Positions 31,363 through 41,600 of a stretch of DNA of 64,000 bases are shown piece after piece; the stretch's first letter is position 1, and every line of letters starts with the position of its first letter. Origin of the DNA: JANOBD01 sp031411495. GTDB lineage: Bacteria; Planctomycetota; Phycisphaerae; Tepidisphaerales; Tepidisphaeraceae. The position numbers and the translations under genes were made by a program. The notes below the pieces were generated by a model. That model was not told the DNA's origin. It searched no databases and saw only the letters and a list, made by a program, of their open reading frames with translations. Where the stretch lies: assembly GCA_031411495.1 (NCBI GenBank), contig JANOBD010000019.1, positions 1 through 64,000 of the forward strand, in the 5' to 3' direction.

Positions 31363-33777
31363 TCACTGCGCATCCGCCTGCGCCGCAGGTTTCGTCGTCG
31401 GCTCGGCCTTCTTTTCGAAGACTTCGACGATCTGCCACGCCGTCGTCGCGCGGGTAATGAACGGCGCGGCCATCGCCCTGCCGTTGCGGCCGACGGGCAT
31501 CTTCGGCCGCTCGCTCGGTTCGAGCAGTTCATCCGGCGTCATCGGCATGATCGTGTCGTACACCGTGTCGCGGACCTTCGATTCGAAGACCGTTCCCTGA
31601 CGCTTGGCGGACGAGGCGATGAACTTCTGGATGAACGCCTTTGCCGTGGGCTCGTTGAGCACGAGAAACACCTTTCGACCGGCCGCGAGCGCATCCGCCA
31701 TGATCTTGTTTTCCGCGGCAAGCAGCGCGGGCTGATCCTTGTCGGCGTAGACGCCGCGCATGAAGTTCAGCCGGCCGGGGTCGATCGGGTCGGGCTCTGA
31801 CTCATCGGGCGTAGCGCGGAAGAGGAAGCGCCGCACGGTTTCCGGGTTGAAGCCATCCGCGGGGAACATCTCCCACTTGCTCAGCCACTGGAGATGATGA
31901 AGCCGATCGCCATCGGCAAATACGACTGCATCCGCCGGGATGATCTTGCGGGCGGCCTTGCCGAGTTGCGCGAGGTTTTTGTTCTCGATGGATTGCGCTT
32001 CGAGGTTGGCGCGCGGGATGATGCGCTGGCCCCACTCGGTCCCGTTGACGGCACGAAAACTCGCGACACCCGTCGCCACGAACACGGCCACGCCGACGGC
32101 GAGACGCGGAATCGGATGGGAAAGCTGGCCGGCAAAAAACGGACGCAGCGGCCGAAGATACGCGAGCAAAAGCGCGACGCCAGCGACGCCGATCGTAAGC
32201 GATGGCGCGGCGGTGGCCCACCAGAGCGCATCGCGTTGTGGCGACAGCTCGCGCGTGAAGTACGCCGCCGATCCGACGCCGATCACCACCAGCGCAAGCC
32301 CCGCGAGCGGCCAGAGGAAGGAGAATCGCTGCGAGTTGGAAGCGCTCGACGCTTCATTGATGAATCGTCCCAGCAGCCACGCCGCGGGAATGATCAGTGC
32401 GGGCAATTCGGTAAGGATGAATCGCGAATAGGCGACGCCCCATTGATCGGGCGCCCAGTAGTACGCGGTGTAGAGCAGCACGCTGGGCACGAACCATAGC
32501 GTGAGGATCGTGGCGACCATCGGCATCTTCCGGAACGTCGCGATCAGGCCAATCAACCCGATCGGCGCGATGAAGAAAAGGCCCTGATCGTTCAGGACGC
32601 GGATCATCTTCTCCCAGTTGGCGAAGAAGTAATCGAGATCAAACCCGGTGGATTCGTTCGTACCCGCGTAGCTCGTAAACGCGTGCATGGCGACCATGTT
32701 GAAGATCGTCTGATAGAGCACGGGAACGAGCCACGCGAAGCCGATGAGGAGCAGTCGCCACAGTGAGCGCGGGTGGATGAACAGGCTTACCAGCGCGGCG
32801 GCCGAGACGAGCCCGATGAGTTCGATGAACGGCCGGCCGTTGTTCTCGGCGAGGGGCTTCATCCACGACTTGTCGAGGTTCACATATCCGCCGACGACTC
32901 TGCCAGTGATGTAGGCGAACAGGACGAACAGCGCCACGCCGCCGACCGTACTGAGTGAGCGGATCAGCCCGGGCCGGACCCAGACGGCGGCGAAGAGCAT
33001 CGCGACCGCGAGTGGCAGCGCCTGCAATCCTTCGGTGTAGCGGACGAGATAGGCGTAGCCGAGGATGAAGGAGCAGAGCACGCCGCGCCAGAGCGAGCCG
33101 GTTTCGAGCCAGCGGACCATCGCGTAAAAGCCCCACGCGGTCAGACACGTGCCCAGCGCGTGGGAATTGGGGTTGATCGAGAGCGTGAGCATCACCTGGC
33201 TCAGGCCGAGCACGAGCATGGCCAGCAGGCCGACGTAGCCGCCGGCAATTCGTCTGACGAACGCGAAGACGCCGAGCGTCGCGAGCGCGGCGCTCACCGG
33301 CGAGATCAGGTGCGCCACGTCGTGCCCGTCCCAGCCGACGAGGTTCCAAAGCGGCTGGAGCCAGATGCAGAACGCGAAAAGGATCGGCAGGCCCAGCGGA
33401 TACTTCGGGTAGTTCATGCCCGAGTCGGCGCGGATGTACATGCGGCCGACGAAGTCAAAATCGGTGGTCTGCGGCAGGCCGGAAGAAAGCGTCTCGGCGA
33501 ACTGCCGGCCGCCGACGAAGTAACCGTTCTGATCCACGCCCGGATGGGCCGGCGCCCAGTAGCAGAGCAGCGCATAGAGGTAGAGCGAGGCGAGCGCGAC
33601 GGCCAGCGCCCAGGTGAGGAGTCGCGCGCCGCGCGTCTCGGGATCGGCCGGCAATACCAGCCGGCGAAACGTCGGCAGCCACTTGCCGTGCTGCGGGTTG
33701 TCGTAGTCGATGGGCTGGGCGACGACCGGCGCCCCGAAAGGTCGGTCGGTCCGTTGGTCAGCGGCGGCAACGCTCAT
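31363..33777 (-). CDS. Large polytopic membrane protein, glycosyltransferase family 39-like
   Basis: 804 residues with roughly a dozen transmembrane helices and a soluble C-terminal domain from about residue 590. The N-terminal periplasmic loop contains HPGVDQNGYFVGGRQFAETLSSGLPQTTDFDFVGRMYIR followed by YPKYPLGLPIL, reminiscent of the Asp-containing first loop and Y-x-K-YP-L-P pattern of PMT/ArnT-like GT-C enzymes. Such proteins use lipid-linked sugars outside the membrane. The acceptor is unknown. The C-terminus ends in TKPAAQADAQ. Confidence 0.7.
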   Translation of the reverse strand: MSVAAADQRTDRPFGAPVVAQPIDYDNPQHGKWLPTFRRLVLPADPETRGARLLTWALAVALASLYLYALLCYWAPAHPGVDQNGYFVGGRQFAETLSSGLPQTTDFDFVGRMYIRADSGMNYPKYPLGLPILFAFCIWLQPLWNLVGWDGHDVAHLISPVSAALATLGVFAFVRRIAGGYVGLLAMLVLGLSQVMLTLSINPNSHALGTCLTAWGFYAMVRWLETGSLWRGVLCSFILGYAYLVRYTEGLQALPLAVAMLFAAVWVRPGLIRSLSTVGGVALFVLFAYITGRVVGGYVNLDKSWMKPLAENNGRPFIELIGLVSAAALVSLFIHPRSLWRLLLIGFAWLVPVLYQTIFNMVAMHAFTSYAGTNESTGFDLDYFFANWEKMIRVLNDQGLFFIAPIGLIGLIATFRKMPMVATILTLWFVPSVLLYTAYYWAPDQWGVAYSRFILTELPALIIPAAWLLGRFINEASSASNSQRFSFLWPLAGLALVVIGVGSAAYFTRELSPQRDALWWATAAPSLTIGVAGVALLLAYLRPLRPFFAGQLSHPIPRLAVGVAVFVATGVASFRAVNGTEWGQRIIPRANLEAQSIENKNLAQLGKAARKIIPADAVVFADGDRLHHLQWLSKWEMFPADGFNPETVRRFLFRATPDESEPDPIDPGRLNFMRGVYADKDQPALLAAENKIMADALAAGRKVFLVLNEPTAKAFIQKFIASSAKRQGTVFESKVRDTVYDTIMPMTPDELLEPSERPKMPVGRNGRAMAAPFITRATTAWQIVEVFEKKAEPTTKPAAQADAQ

Positions 33778-34111
33778 ATTTCTCGCTCCCGGTCACGGTC
33801 GAGGTGTCTGATCGATCTGTCAGAAAACAACAAACCCATTCAACTAACGGACGAATCGCCCAATCATTGCGGAGGTGACTTGCGCAACAGGCTATGCAAA
33901 GTCGCGATAAAGCCAACTACAAAGACGTGCAAAACCTTCTAAGCCGTCGCGTGGTTCACAACGCGTCGAACCGGGCGTTGGGGGGGGGTTGCCCAAGCGC
34001 ACATCGCCAAGGCACGGCTGCGCCGACCGATGCGTCGGAGTTGAATGAGATGCACGGGACTCACATGACGGCAAGTTTTTCGTATACTCCCGGACCCGAT
34101 CGGGCCACCCT
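33778..34111. other. Gene-free divergent region between the GT39-like gene and lysA
   Basis: This 334-base interval has no convincing ORF. It holds a run of nine G (33980-33988) inside an imperfect hairpin (GCGTTGGG...CCCAAGCGC), a short CCGAC/GTCGG stem near 34019, and a TATACT -10-like hexamer at 34083-34088, 24 bases before the lysA ATG. I looked for a lysine riboswitch and did not see one. Confidence 0.6.
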
Positions 34112-35383
34112 ATGGACTATTTCAACTACAAGAACGATGAGTTGTATTGTGAAGACATTCCCGCGCGCGAACTGGCCGCAAAGTTCGGCACGCCGCTGTA
34201 TGTCTATTCGAAGGCGACGCTCCTGCGCCATTACCGACAGATCGCCGATGCCTTCGCGCCGGTGAAGCCGACGATCTGCTATTCGATCAAATCGCTCGGC
34301 AACCTTCACATTCTCAAGCTCCTTGCGGCCGAAGGTTGCGGCTTCGACGTGACCAGCGCCGGCGAGCTGTACCGCGCGCTGCAGGCCGGCGGCGATCCGA
34401 AGAAGATCATCTTCGCCGGCGTGGGCAAGAGCGACGAAGAGATCGCCATGGGCCTCGAAGCCGGCATCGCCGCGTTCAACATCGAGAGCGAAGAAGAGCT
34501 CGAGAACATCGACCGCGTCGCCGGCTCACTCGGCAAGACCGCCATCGCCGCGATCCGCATCAATCCCGATGTCGATCCGAAGACGCACGCCAAGACGACG
34601 ACGGGCAAGAAGGAAACCAAGTTCGGCGTCGACATCGAACGCGCTGAACGCGTCTTCGACACCTACAACGGCAAGTTGAAAAACGTCCGCATCGGCGGCG
34701 TGCACATTCACATCGGTTCGCCGCTCATCGAGATCGAGCCGTACGTCATCGCCGTCAAGAAGATGGTCGACCTGATCGACCGTCTCACCGCGCGTGGCCA
34801 CAAGATCGAGTGGTTCGACGTCGGCGGCGGCTTCGGCGTGAACTACCGCTCGCCGGACCAGGCCCAGCCCGTCACCGAACACGCGAAGCAGCTCCTGCCG
34901 CTGCTCATGAACAAGCCGTACAAGATCGCCTTCGAGCCCGGCCGGTACATCAGCGGCAACAGCGGCATCGTCCTGACGCGCGTGCTCTACCGGAAGCAAG
35001 GCGGCGAAAAGAAGTTCGTCATCGCGGATGTCGGCATGAACGACCTCATCCGCCCGACGCTCTACGAAGGCTACCACTACATCTGGCCGACGCACATCCC
35101 GACCACGCGGCGCGAAGATTACGTGCCGGACGGGGCCGAGAAGGTCGATGTCGTCGGCCCGATCTGCGAGAGCGGCGACTACCAGGCCAAGGACCGCATG
35201 CTCCCGGTGACGAAGCGCGGCGACCTGCTGGCGATCTACACCGCCGGCGCCTACGGCTTCGCGATGAGCAGCAACTACAACAACCGCCCGCGTGCGGCCG
35301 AGGTGCTCGTCGATGGCGCGAACGCGACGCTGATCCGGAGAAGAGAGACGCTGGAAGACCTGGTGGCGGCGGAACGGGTGTGA
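34112..35383 (+). CDS. lysA: Diaminopimelate decarboxylase
   Basis: 423 residues of the alanine racemase-like fold type III PLP enzymes. PLP-binding Lys60 lies in TICYSIKSLGN, followed by GCGFDVTSAGEL, HIHIGSPL, WFDVGGGFGVNYR, FEPGRYISGNSG and the active-site CESGDYQAKDR (GPICESGD). The C-terminal YGFAMSSNYNNRPRAAEVLV is diagnostic for LysA. It makes L-lysine from meso-diaminopimelate. No other lysine genes are nearby. Confidence 0.95.
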   Translation: MDYFNYKNDELYCEDIPARELAAKFGTPLYVYSKATLLRHYRQIADAFAPVKPTICYSIKSLGNLHILKLLAAEGCGFDVTSAGELYRALQAGGDPKKIIFAGVGKSDEEIAMGLEAGIAAFNIESEEELENIDRVAGSLGKTAIAAIRINPDVDPKTHAKTTTGKKETKFGVDIERAERVFDTYNGKLKNVRIGGVHIHIGSPLIEIEPYVIAVKKMVDLIDRLTARGHKIEWFDVGGGFGVNYRSPDQAQPVTEHAKQLLPLLMNKPYKIAFEPGRYISGNSGIVLTRVLYRKQGGEKKFVIADVGMNDLIRPTLYEGYHYIWPTHIPTTRREDYVPDGAEKVDVVGPICESGDYQAKDRMLPVTKRGDLLAIYTAGAYGFAMSSNYNNRPRAAEVLVDGANATLIRRRETLEDLVAAERV

Positions 35384-35775
35384 CGTAAGCCGCAGGAGAA
35401 ACTCTCCCTGTCCCGAAGTAGGGGCGAGGGCGCAGAATTGCTTTGACCGAAGCGATTCCGCATGCGGCCCTACCCACATGATCCTTAGCGTTTTCTCGCC
35501 GCGTTCTCTTCAACTGTGGGGTTGTCTTTCGACTTCTTCCGCGCCTCAATCGGATAAATGCTGACAAGATTGCGACATGTGCCGTGACAAATTGACGCGG
35601 TAACTTCTTGTCGGCGGATTTCGCCTGTACCTAGGAAAACGTTTGCGTCGCCGTTTTTCTGCAAAAATCGACTTGCCAACCCTTCCTTCCGATGTACGAT
35701 TTTGTCGGTTGCGGTGCGCCCTCCGTAACCGGCGGAAAACCTCATTTCGGGCAGTCTAATTTTTGGAGGGAGAGA
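35384..35775. other. Gene-free region upstream of the PEP-CTERM gene
   Basis: 392 bases without a convincing gene on either strand. It includes an imperfect hairpin-forming stretch at 35402-35430 (CTCTCCCTGTCCCGAAGTAG and a GC-rich continuation), possibly terminating lysA. The AT-rich second half (35560-35775) presumably carries the promoter of the PEP-CTERM gene, though no consensus pair stands out. Confidence 0.5.
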
Positions 35776-36441
35776 ATGCTTCACGCACTTAAGTTCGCTT
35801 CACTCGCGGTCGTCGCGCTGGCGGTACATGCCTCGGCACAATCGCACACGTTCACGTTCGAAGACGGCACCGACCAGGGCTGGGGAACCGGCTTCGGCAA
35901 CGACGCGTCCGCGTCCTTCCCGATCGCCACCATCGCCGGCAGCAAGCGGATGGGCATCACCCAGACTTCGGCTTTTCAGGAAGCCGGACGCGAAGCGTCC
36001 AACCCTGCCGATCCGTTCTTCATCGCCATGCTCGCCGCCTCCGCCAACGAAGCCGGCTACGAGCTGAGCTATGACTGGTACGTCGACACCGCCCTCACCC
36101 CTGGCGCCAACGGCAACTTCCTCCAGCTCGCCACCTACGTGAACAGCGGCAGCGGCTACTACGCCCAGGACTTCCCCGGCACCGGCAAGGATGTCGAACT
36201 CAACGGCACCCAGCTCGCCAGCGGCCAGGTCTTCTCCGGCACCGTCACCGAAACCTTCGCCGCCAAGGGATTCAACATCCCGCTCGGCGAAACGTTCTTC
36301 CGCATCGGGCTCATCGCCAACGGCGACGGCTCTCCGGTCATCTACTTCGACAATATCAGCGTCCGGCCGATCGTTCCGGAACCTGCTTCCCTGAGCGCGC
36401 TCGCGACCGGCGGACTGCTGCTCCGTCGTCGCCGCGCCTGA
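35776..36441 (+). CDS. PEP-CTERM sorting-domain protein
   Basis: 221 residues from the ATG at 35776, preceded by GGAGGGAG. A signal peptide (LKFASLAVVALAVHASA) precedes a beta-rich domain with low charge and many Asn/Gly/Thr (FTFEDGTDQGWGTGFGN...). The C-terminus is the PEP-CTERM anchor: VPEPASLSALATGGLLLRRRRA, with the PEP motif, a short hydrophobic helix and an Arg cluster. Such proteins are thought to be processed by exosortase and linked to the cell surface or extracellular matrix. No exosortase gene is in the window. A 15-bp hairpin follows. Confidence 0.9.
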   Translation: MLHALKFASLAVVALAVHASAQSHTFTFEDGTDQGWGTGFGNDASASFPIATIAGSKRMGITQTSAFQEAGREASNPADPFFIAMLAASANEAGYELSYDWYVDTALTPGANGNFLQLATYVNSGSGYYAQDFPGTGKDVELNGTQLASGQVFSGTVTETFAAKGFNIPLGETFFRIGLIANGDGSPVIYFDNISVRPIVPEPASLSALATGGLLLRRRRA

Positions 36442-36475
36442 TCGTGCGCCGACCTCACGCTTTACAGACCGAATT

Positions 36476-36509
36476 GAGACGAGGTGCATCATCCGATGCA
36501 CCTCGTCTC
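36476..36509. terminator. Perfect 15-bp hairpin between convergent genes
   Basis: GAGACGAGGTGCATC at 36476-36490 pairs perfectly with 36495-36509 across an ATCC loop. It lies 35 bases after the PEP-CTERM stop and 39 bases before the stop of the opposing gene, so it may end both transcripts. The T-tract is weak. Confidence 0.75.
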
Positions 36510-36548
36510 TCGTTCTGTCAGAACCAGCCCGTCGGCAGGCGTCCTCAG

Positions 36549-37199
36549 TTACGCGCCCGCGATCATGGGCGTGCGCGACCCGAACGTCGGACGCGAGAGT
36601 TGATCGAGCATCCAGCCCGCCACGTCCGCGCGGGAAATCTTCGCGAACAAGCCATATCGATCCAAAAGGTTCACACGCCCGCTGCGCTTGCCGTTGGACA
36701 GCGTGACGGGACGGACCGCCAGCCAATCGAGCGAAGATTGCCTGAGCACGGCCTCCATCTTCTCGAGATCCGCGTAGGCGACGCCGACGTTGCTGTGATC
36801 GAACATCCATCGCAGCACGCCACTCATGGTCGCGCGTGAGTCGCCGACGCCGGCAGCGCTGACGAGGATCAGCCGGGCAGGCTCGCGCGGCAGCACGTCG
36901 ACGAGCAACTGCGCGAAGCGGGACGTCAGGTCGATCGGCGAAGTCACCGCCGACCACGGGTTGTTCGGATTCCTTCGCCGCAGTCCGATCGCGCTCAAGA
37001 CGACATCCGCGCCATGAACGGCCTTCGCGACTGCCTCGCGATCGAGCAGGTCATCGATCACCATCGCATCCGCGCCGGCCGGGACGCGATGAGCGGATGA
37101 GGATCGTACCACCGCGCGGACGTGGTGATTCGCCTCGACCGCCTGCTGGGTAAGTTCGCGGCCAACGCCGCCGGTGGCGCCGAAAACGGTCAGGTTCAT
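36549..37199 (-). CDS. NAD(P)-binding atypical short-chain dehydrogenase (NmrA-like)
   Basis: 216 residues from the ATG at 37199, with GAGGAG 5 bases upstream; the longer frame is not family-like. MNLTVFGATGGVGRELTQQAVEANHHVRAVVRS holds the GxxGxxG dinucleotide-binding motif. DLLDREAVAKAVHGADVVLSAIG, LILVSAAGVGD and LDWLAVRPVTLSNG follow, as in NAD(P)H-binding SDR proteins that act as redox sensors or reductases. No Tyr-x3-Lys catalytic pair is clear. It diverges from the CE15 gene. Confidence 0.87.
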   Translation of the reverse strand: MNLTVFGATGGVGRELTQQAVEANHHVRAVVRSSSAHRVPAGADAMVIDDLLDREAVAKAVHGADVVLSAIGLRRRNPNNPWSAVTSPIDLTSRFAQLLVDVLPREPARLILVSAAGVGDSRATMSGVLRWMFDHSNVGVAYADLEKMEAVLRQSSLDWLAVRPVTLSNGKRSGRVNLLDRYGLFAKISRADVAGWMLDQLSRPTFGSRTPMIAGA

Positions 37200-37357
37200 G
37201 GGTACTCCTCGACAGGATATGCGGCGTGAGTAGAGGTTGTCCGCCAGCGACAGTCCAGCGCACGGCGCCTGTCGTGCCAATCGCAGTTCGCACATTTGCC
37301 CCGCTCGGCCGATGCCGTCAATATGGTTGACACAACCGTTTACCTTCGGAGGTGCTT

Positions 37358-38593
37358 GTGGTGTCCGCTTCGCTCTTTTGGATCGTGATGCTCTTTGCCG
37401 GCGTCGCCGTGGTGAGCGGCCAATCGTTGCCCGGCGTCGCAGAGCTTCCGCACGAGGCAAAGCTGCGCGACCCGCTGACGTTTCGCGACGGGAGCCGCGT
37501 CGCTTCAAAAATCGATTGGGATCGCCGCCGTGCCGAGCTGAAACAGCTCTTCCAGCACTACGAGTACGGCACGCTTCCGCCGACGCCGGAGTCGATCGTC
37601 ATCAGCGCCGGCGAGGTTGCATCGGATGAAACGCTGAACGCGCGGGTGCAGCCAATCAAGGTGACGATGACGCACCGCGACCGTACGCTCGTGCTGGAGA
37701 TCCGGCTCATCCTGCCGAACCAGAAGAAGGCGACATACCCGGTCCTGGTTCGCGGCACCTTCGGCCGACCGGGCGGCGCAACGTCGCGACCCGCGGGCGC
37801 GCCGACGTCGCTTCCGGCGGGCATGATGTCGCCGACCGACAACATCAGGATGATCACGTCGCGCGGCTACGCCATCGCCGAGTTTCCGCTGGCGCAGATC
37901 GCGCTCGACAACAGGGACCACGCCCGCGAAGGGGGCGTCTACGCGCTCTTCCCCGAGAGCGATGCGGGCACGCTCATGGCATGGGCGTGGGGGTTCTCGC
38001 GGGCGATTGATGCGCTGCACGCGATTCCCTCCATCGATACGGGCAAAGTCATCGTGACCGGCCACTCGCGCTGGGGAAAGGCCGCACTTCTCGCCGGCGC
38101 CTTCGATGACCGAATCGCCCTGACCGCGCCGAGCCACAGCGGCGCGGGCGGCACGGCGCCATATCGCTTCCTTTTCAAAACGGAGGGCAAAGATTCCGAG
38201 GCGTTGCACAACATCGTCGGCGCGTTCCCGTACTGGTTCAAATCCGATTTCGACCAGTTCGTCGACCACGTCGACCAGTTGCCGTTCGACCAGCACGAAC
38301 TTCGCGCCCTGGTGGCGCCGCGCGGGCAGGTGAGCACCGAGGGCACGCTGGACTCGTGGGTGAATCCAGAGGGCTCGCAGCTCACCTTCGAGGCCGCGCA
38401 GCGGGTGTACGAATTCCTCGGCACGACCGACAACCTCGGCATCCGCTATCGACCCGTCGGCCACATCCCCAACGACGGCGACGTGCTCGACTTCGCCGAT
38501 CATCTGTTTTTTGAAAAGCCGCTGCCGGATGCGTTCGACGAGCGGCCCTACCCGAATCACGACACCCAGATCGAGGTCGGGCCGGCGAAATGA
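37358..38593 (+). CDS. Secreted glucuronoyl esterase-like hydrolase (CE15-type)
   Basis: About 411 residues, starting at a GTG near 37358 or 37361 just after CGGAGG; the GTG at 37352 overlaps the SD. After a signal peptide (to about residue 22) comes an alpha/beta hydrolase with the CE15 hallmark VTGHSRWGKAALLAGAFDDRIAL (Ser near 236) followed by HSGAGGTAPYR, and a C-terminal GHIPNDGDVLDF with the catalytic His. CE15 enzymes cut ester links between glucuronoxylan and lignin or related uronate esters. It leads a run of three carbohydrate-active genes on the same strand. A GGTTG-ACA-CAACC inverted repeat lies about 30 bases upstream. Confidence 0.85.
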   Translation: MVSASLFWIVMLFAGVAVVSGQSLPGVAELPHEAKLRDPLTFRDGSRVASKIDWDRRRAELKQLFQHYEYGTLPPTPESIVISAGEVASDETLNARVQPIKVTMTHRDRTLVLEIRLILPNQKKATYPVLVRGTFGRPGGATSRPAGAPTSLPAGMMSPTDNIRMITSRGYAIAEFPLAQIALDNRDHAREGGVYALFPESDAGTLMAWAWGFSRAIDALHAIPSIDTGKVIVTGHSRWGKAALLAGAFDDRIALTAPSHSGAGGTAPYRFLFKTEGKDSEALHNIVGAFPYWFKSDFDQFVDHVDQLPFDQHELRALVAPRGQVSTEGTLDSWVNPEGSQLTFEAAQRVYEFLGTTDNLGIRYRPVGHIPNDGDVLDFADHLFFEKPLPDAFDERPYPNHDTQIEVGPAK

Positions 38594-38680
38594 TCAACGA
38601 CGCCGGCGGGCTATGCTCGCCGGTCGCGGTTGGCCGCGCGCCCGCAGCGGCGTAGGCTGCAGCCCGCGGAGGAACGGTTG

Positions 38681-41600
38681 ATGCGCCTCGTTTCGACACT
38701 GCTGACTTTGGGTCTCCTTTCCTTCATGGCCAGGAGCGATGCCGCGCCGAACTTCGCCGACACGATCGCGCGGCCGCTGCGCTACCAGCCGCGCGGCACC
38801 GACTTCGTCGCGATCGATGGAAAGGAGACGTTCAACCGCCCGCTCTACGGCTCGGGCACGCCCTTCCGCGTCGACGCCGGCGACAAGCCCGAGTTCTCGC
38901 TCTTCCTTCCCGGCCGCGGCGGCGTGCTGCGCCTCGGCGTGAAACGCGGCGACCGCGCGATCTGGCTCATCGACGCACAGTCCGTCGAGGCGCGCTACCG
39001 CCCCGGATCGATGCTCTACACGATCGAAGACCCGATCCTCGGCGACGGCGAACTGCGCGTCACCGTGATGGCATCGTTCGTCGACGAAGCGCTGCTCGCC
39101 AAGGTCGAATTGCGCAGCAATGTTGAAGCCGTCGAACTGATCGCGGCCTTCGGCGGCGCGAACGGCGACAGAGGATCTCGCAACGGCGACATCGGCACCG
39201 AGAAACTTCCCGTCCGCGAGTTCTTCCAACTCAAGCCGGAACACTGCAAGGACAATCGATTCGACCTCGCCGCGCGCGGCTTCGCCCTGACATCCAAAGC
39301 GTCAGTGCTCATCGGTCGATCGCAGCCGCCGATGACCTGGTCGATCGCTGATGCGGCTAAGTGGTCCTCGCCTGTCGACCTGCTCGGCTCGAAGCAGACG
39401 GACACGCCGGTGATCGTCGGCCGCGCCCCGCTTGCGCCGGGCGAGCCGATCTTCCTTCGCATCGATCGACGCCCGCTCCCCAGCACGCAGCCGGGCGCGA
39501 CTCAGCCCGCGCCCATCGCCGATTCAGACCTGGATGCCGATTTCGCCGAATCGGAACTGCTCCGCGGGCAGATCGCGGATCGCGTGAAAGTCGACACGCC
39601 CGATCCTTTTATCAACGCAGCCGTGAGCGCGGTGAATGTCGCGGCCGAGGGAACCTGGGATTCGAAGGAGCGCGCGGTGATGCACGGCGCGGTGGCGTGG
39701 CGCGTGAAACTGCTCGGCTGGCGCGGGCCGTACTGGCTGGATGCGCTGGGCGTTCACGATCGACTGCCGATGCATCTGGACCAGTGGTTCGAAAAGCAGA
39801 ACGTCGATCCGATTCCGAATGGGCTTCCGGCTCCCGAAGCGAGCGCGAACCATTCGCGCAACGAGACCGCCCTACATTCCAACGGCAACCTCACCGACAA
39901 CCACTACGACATGAATCTCGTGGCGATCGATGCGTTCTTCCGCCACGTGCTCTGGACCGGCGACAAGGAGTACGCCAAGAAGTGCTGGCCAGTGATCGAG
40001 CGACACCTCGCGTGGGAGCGACGGCTCTTCCGCCGCGAGTTCGGTCCGGAGAAACTTCCGCTTTACGAAGGATACGCCTGCATCTGGGCGAGCGATGATT
40101 TGAGCTACAACGGCGGCGGCGCGGCGCATTCATCGGCCTATAACGCGTTTCACAACCGGATGGCCGCGCGTGTCGCGAAATGGATCGGCCGCGATCCGGC
40201 TCCGTACGTCAGAGAAGCGGATGCGATCGAACGCGCGATGCGGGAACTTTTGTGGCTCAAAGAGGGACACTACGCCGAGTCGAAAGATTACCTCGGCGAG
40301 CAACTCGTGCATCCCGACGCGGCCGCGTGGAGCGTGTATCACGTGATCGACTCGCAGATCACGACCCCCGCCGAAGCCTGGCAACTCGCCGACTACGCGG
40401 CGACCGCGCTGCCGCGCTTTCCGATCGAGGGTGAGAACGTTCCGCCCGGCACATTTCAGATCGCCAGCAGCGACTGGTTTCCATACCAGTGGTCGACCAA
40501 CAACGTCGTAATGGCCGAGAGCGCGCACACGGCGCTGGCGATGTTCCAGGCCAATCGCTCGACCGACGCGTTCGCGCTGCTCAAGGGATGCATCCTGGAC
40601 AGCATGTACATGGGCCAATGCCCGGGCAATGTCGGGATGACCACGCCGCTCGACATGGCGCGCGGCGAAAGCCAGCGCGATTTCGCGGATGGATGTGGCG
40701 CGCTCTCGCGCGCGATCGTCGAAGGGCTCTTCGGCATCGAGCCGGATGCGATCGACGGCGGACTCACGCTCTCGCCTCGCTTTCCGAGGAATTGGAAGCA
40801 CGCCTCGATTCATCATCCCGACCTCGACTTCACGTATGCAAGCGAAGACAACGTCGACCGCTACTCCATCGATTCGCGATTTTCGAAAGCCGACACCGTC
40901 CACTTGATCGTTCCGGCGAAGCGAGATCGGATCGAACAGGTCACAGTCGGAAATCGATCAGTCAACACCTTCAGCGTGACCAATTCCCCGTCCGGGCCGC
41001 AGGCGATTATTGAGTTGCCCTCGAGCCACTCCGTCCAACACATCCAAATTCACTGGGCGGGCAATCCCATCGCCCCACCCGCAATGCCGGCGAAGCCCGT
41101 CCGTTTGCCCGCGACGTCGCAGGCGCTGGCGATCGACTGGAACGTTCCGTTTCCGGCCGATACGAAGCTCGATGTCGTTGATCTGTCGAAGCAGTTCAAC
41201 GCATCCGTCACCGCGATCTTCCGCAACCAGTATCTCTCGCCGCGCTCTCCGTTTGCATCGCTCGCCGTCCCGAAGCAAGGTATTGGCAGCTGGTGCAAAC
41301 CTGCGACGAAGTTTGACGTGGATGACACAGGGCTGCGCGAACTGTCGGCCAAAGGGGAGGGAATCATCACCCTGCCCAACGGCATCCGCTTCGCCACGCC
41401 TTCCGAGCCGCAGTCGAAGAACACCGTCTTCGTCTCGCAATGGGATAACTATCCGAAGTCGATTGACGTTCCGCTCCAGGGTTTCGCCTCTCGCGCGTAC
41501 TTCCTGATGGCCGGCTCGACGAACTCGATGCAGTCGCACTTTGACAACGGCGAGATCGTCGTCACCTATGCGGACGATTCGACGGCACGTCTCGCCTTGC

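Noticed and set aside
33778..34111. Lysine riboswitch upstream of lysA
   Set aside because: I could not find the conserved helices of the lysine riboswitch, and no terminator/antiterminator pair precedes lysA.
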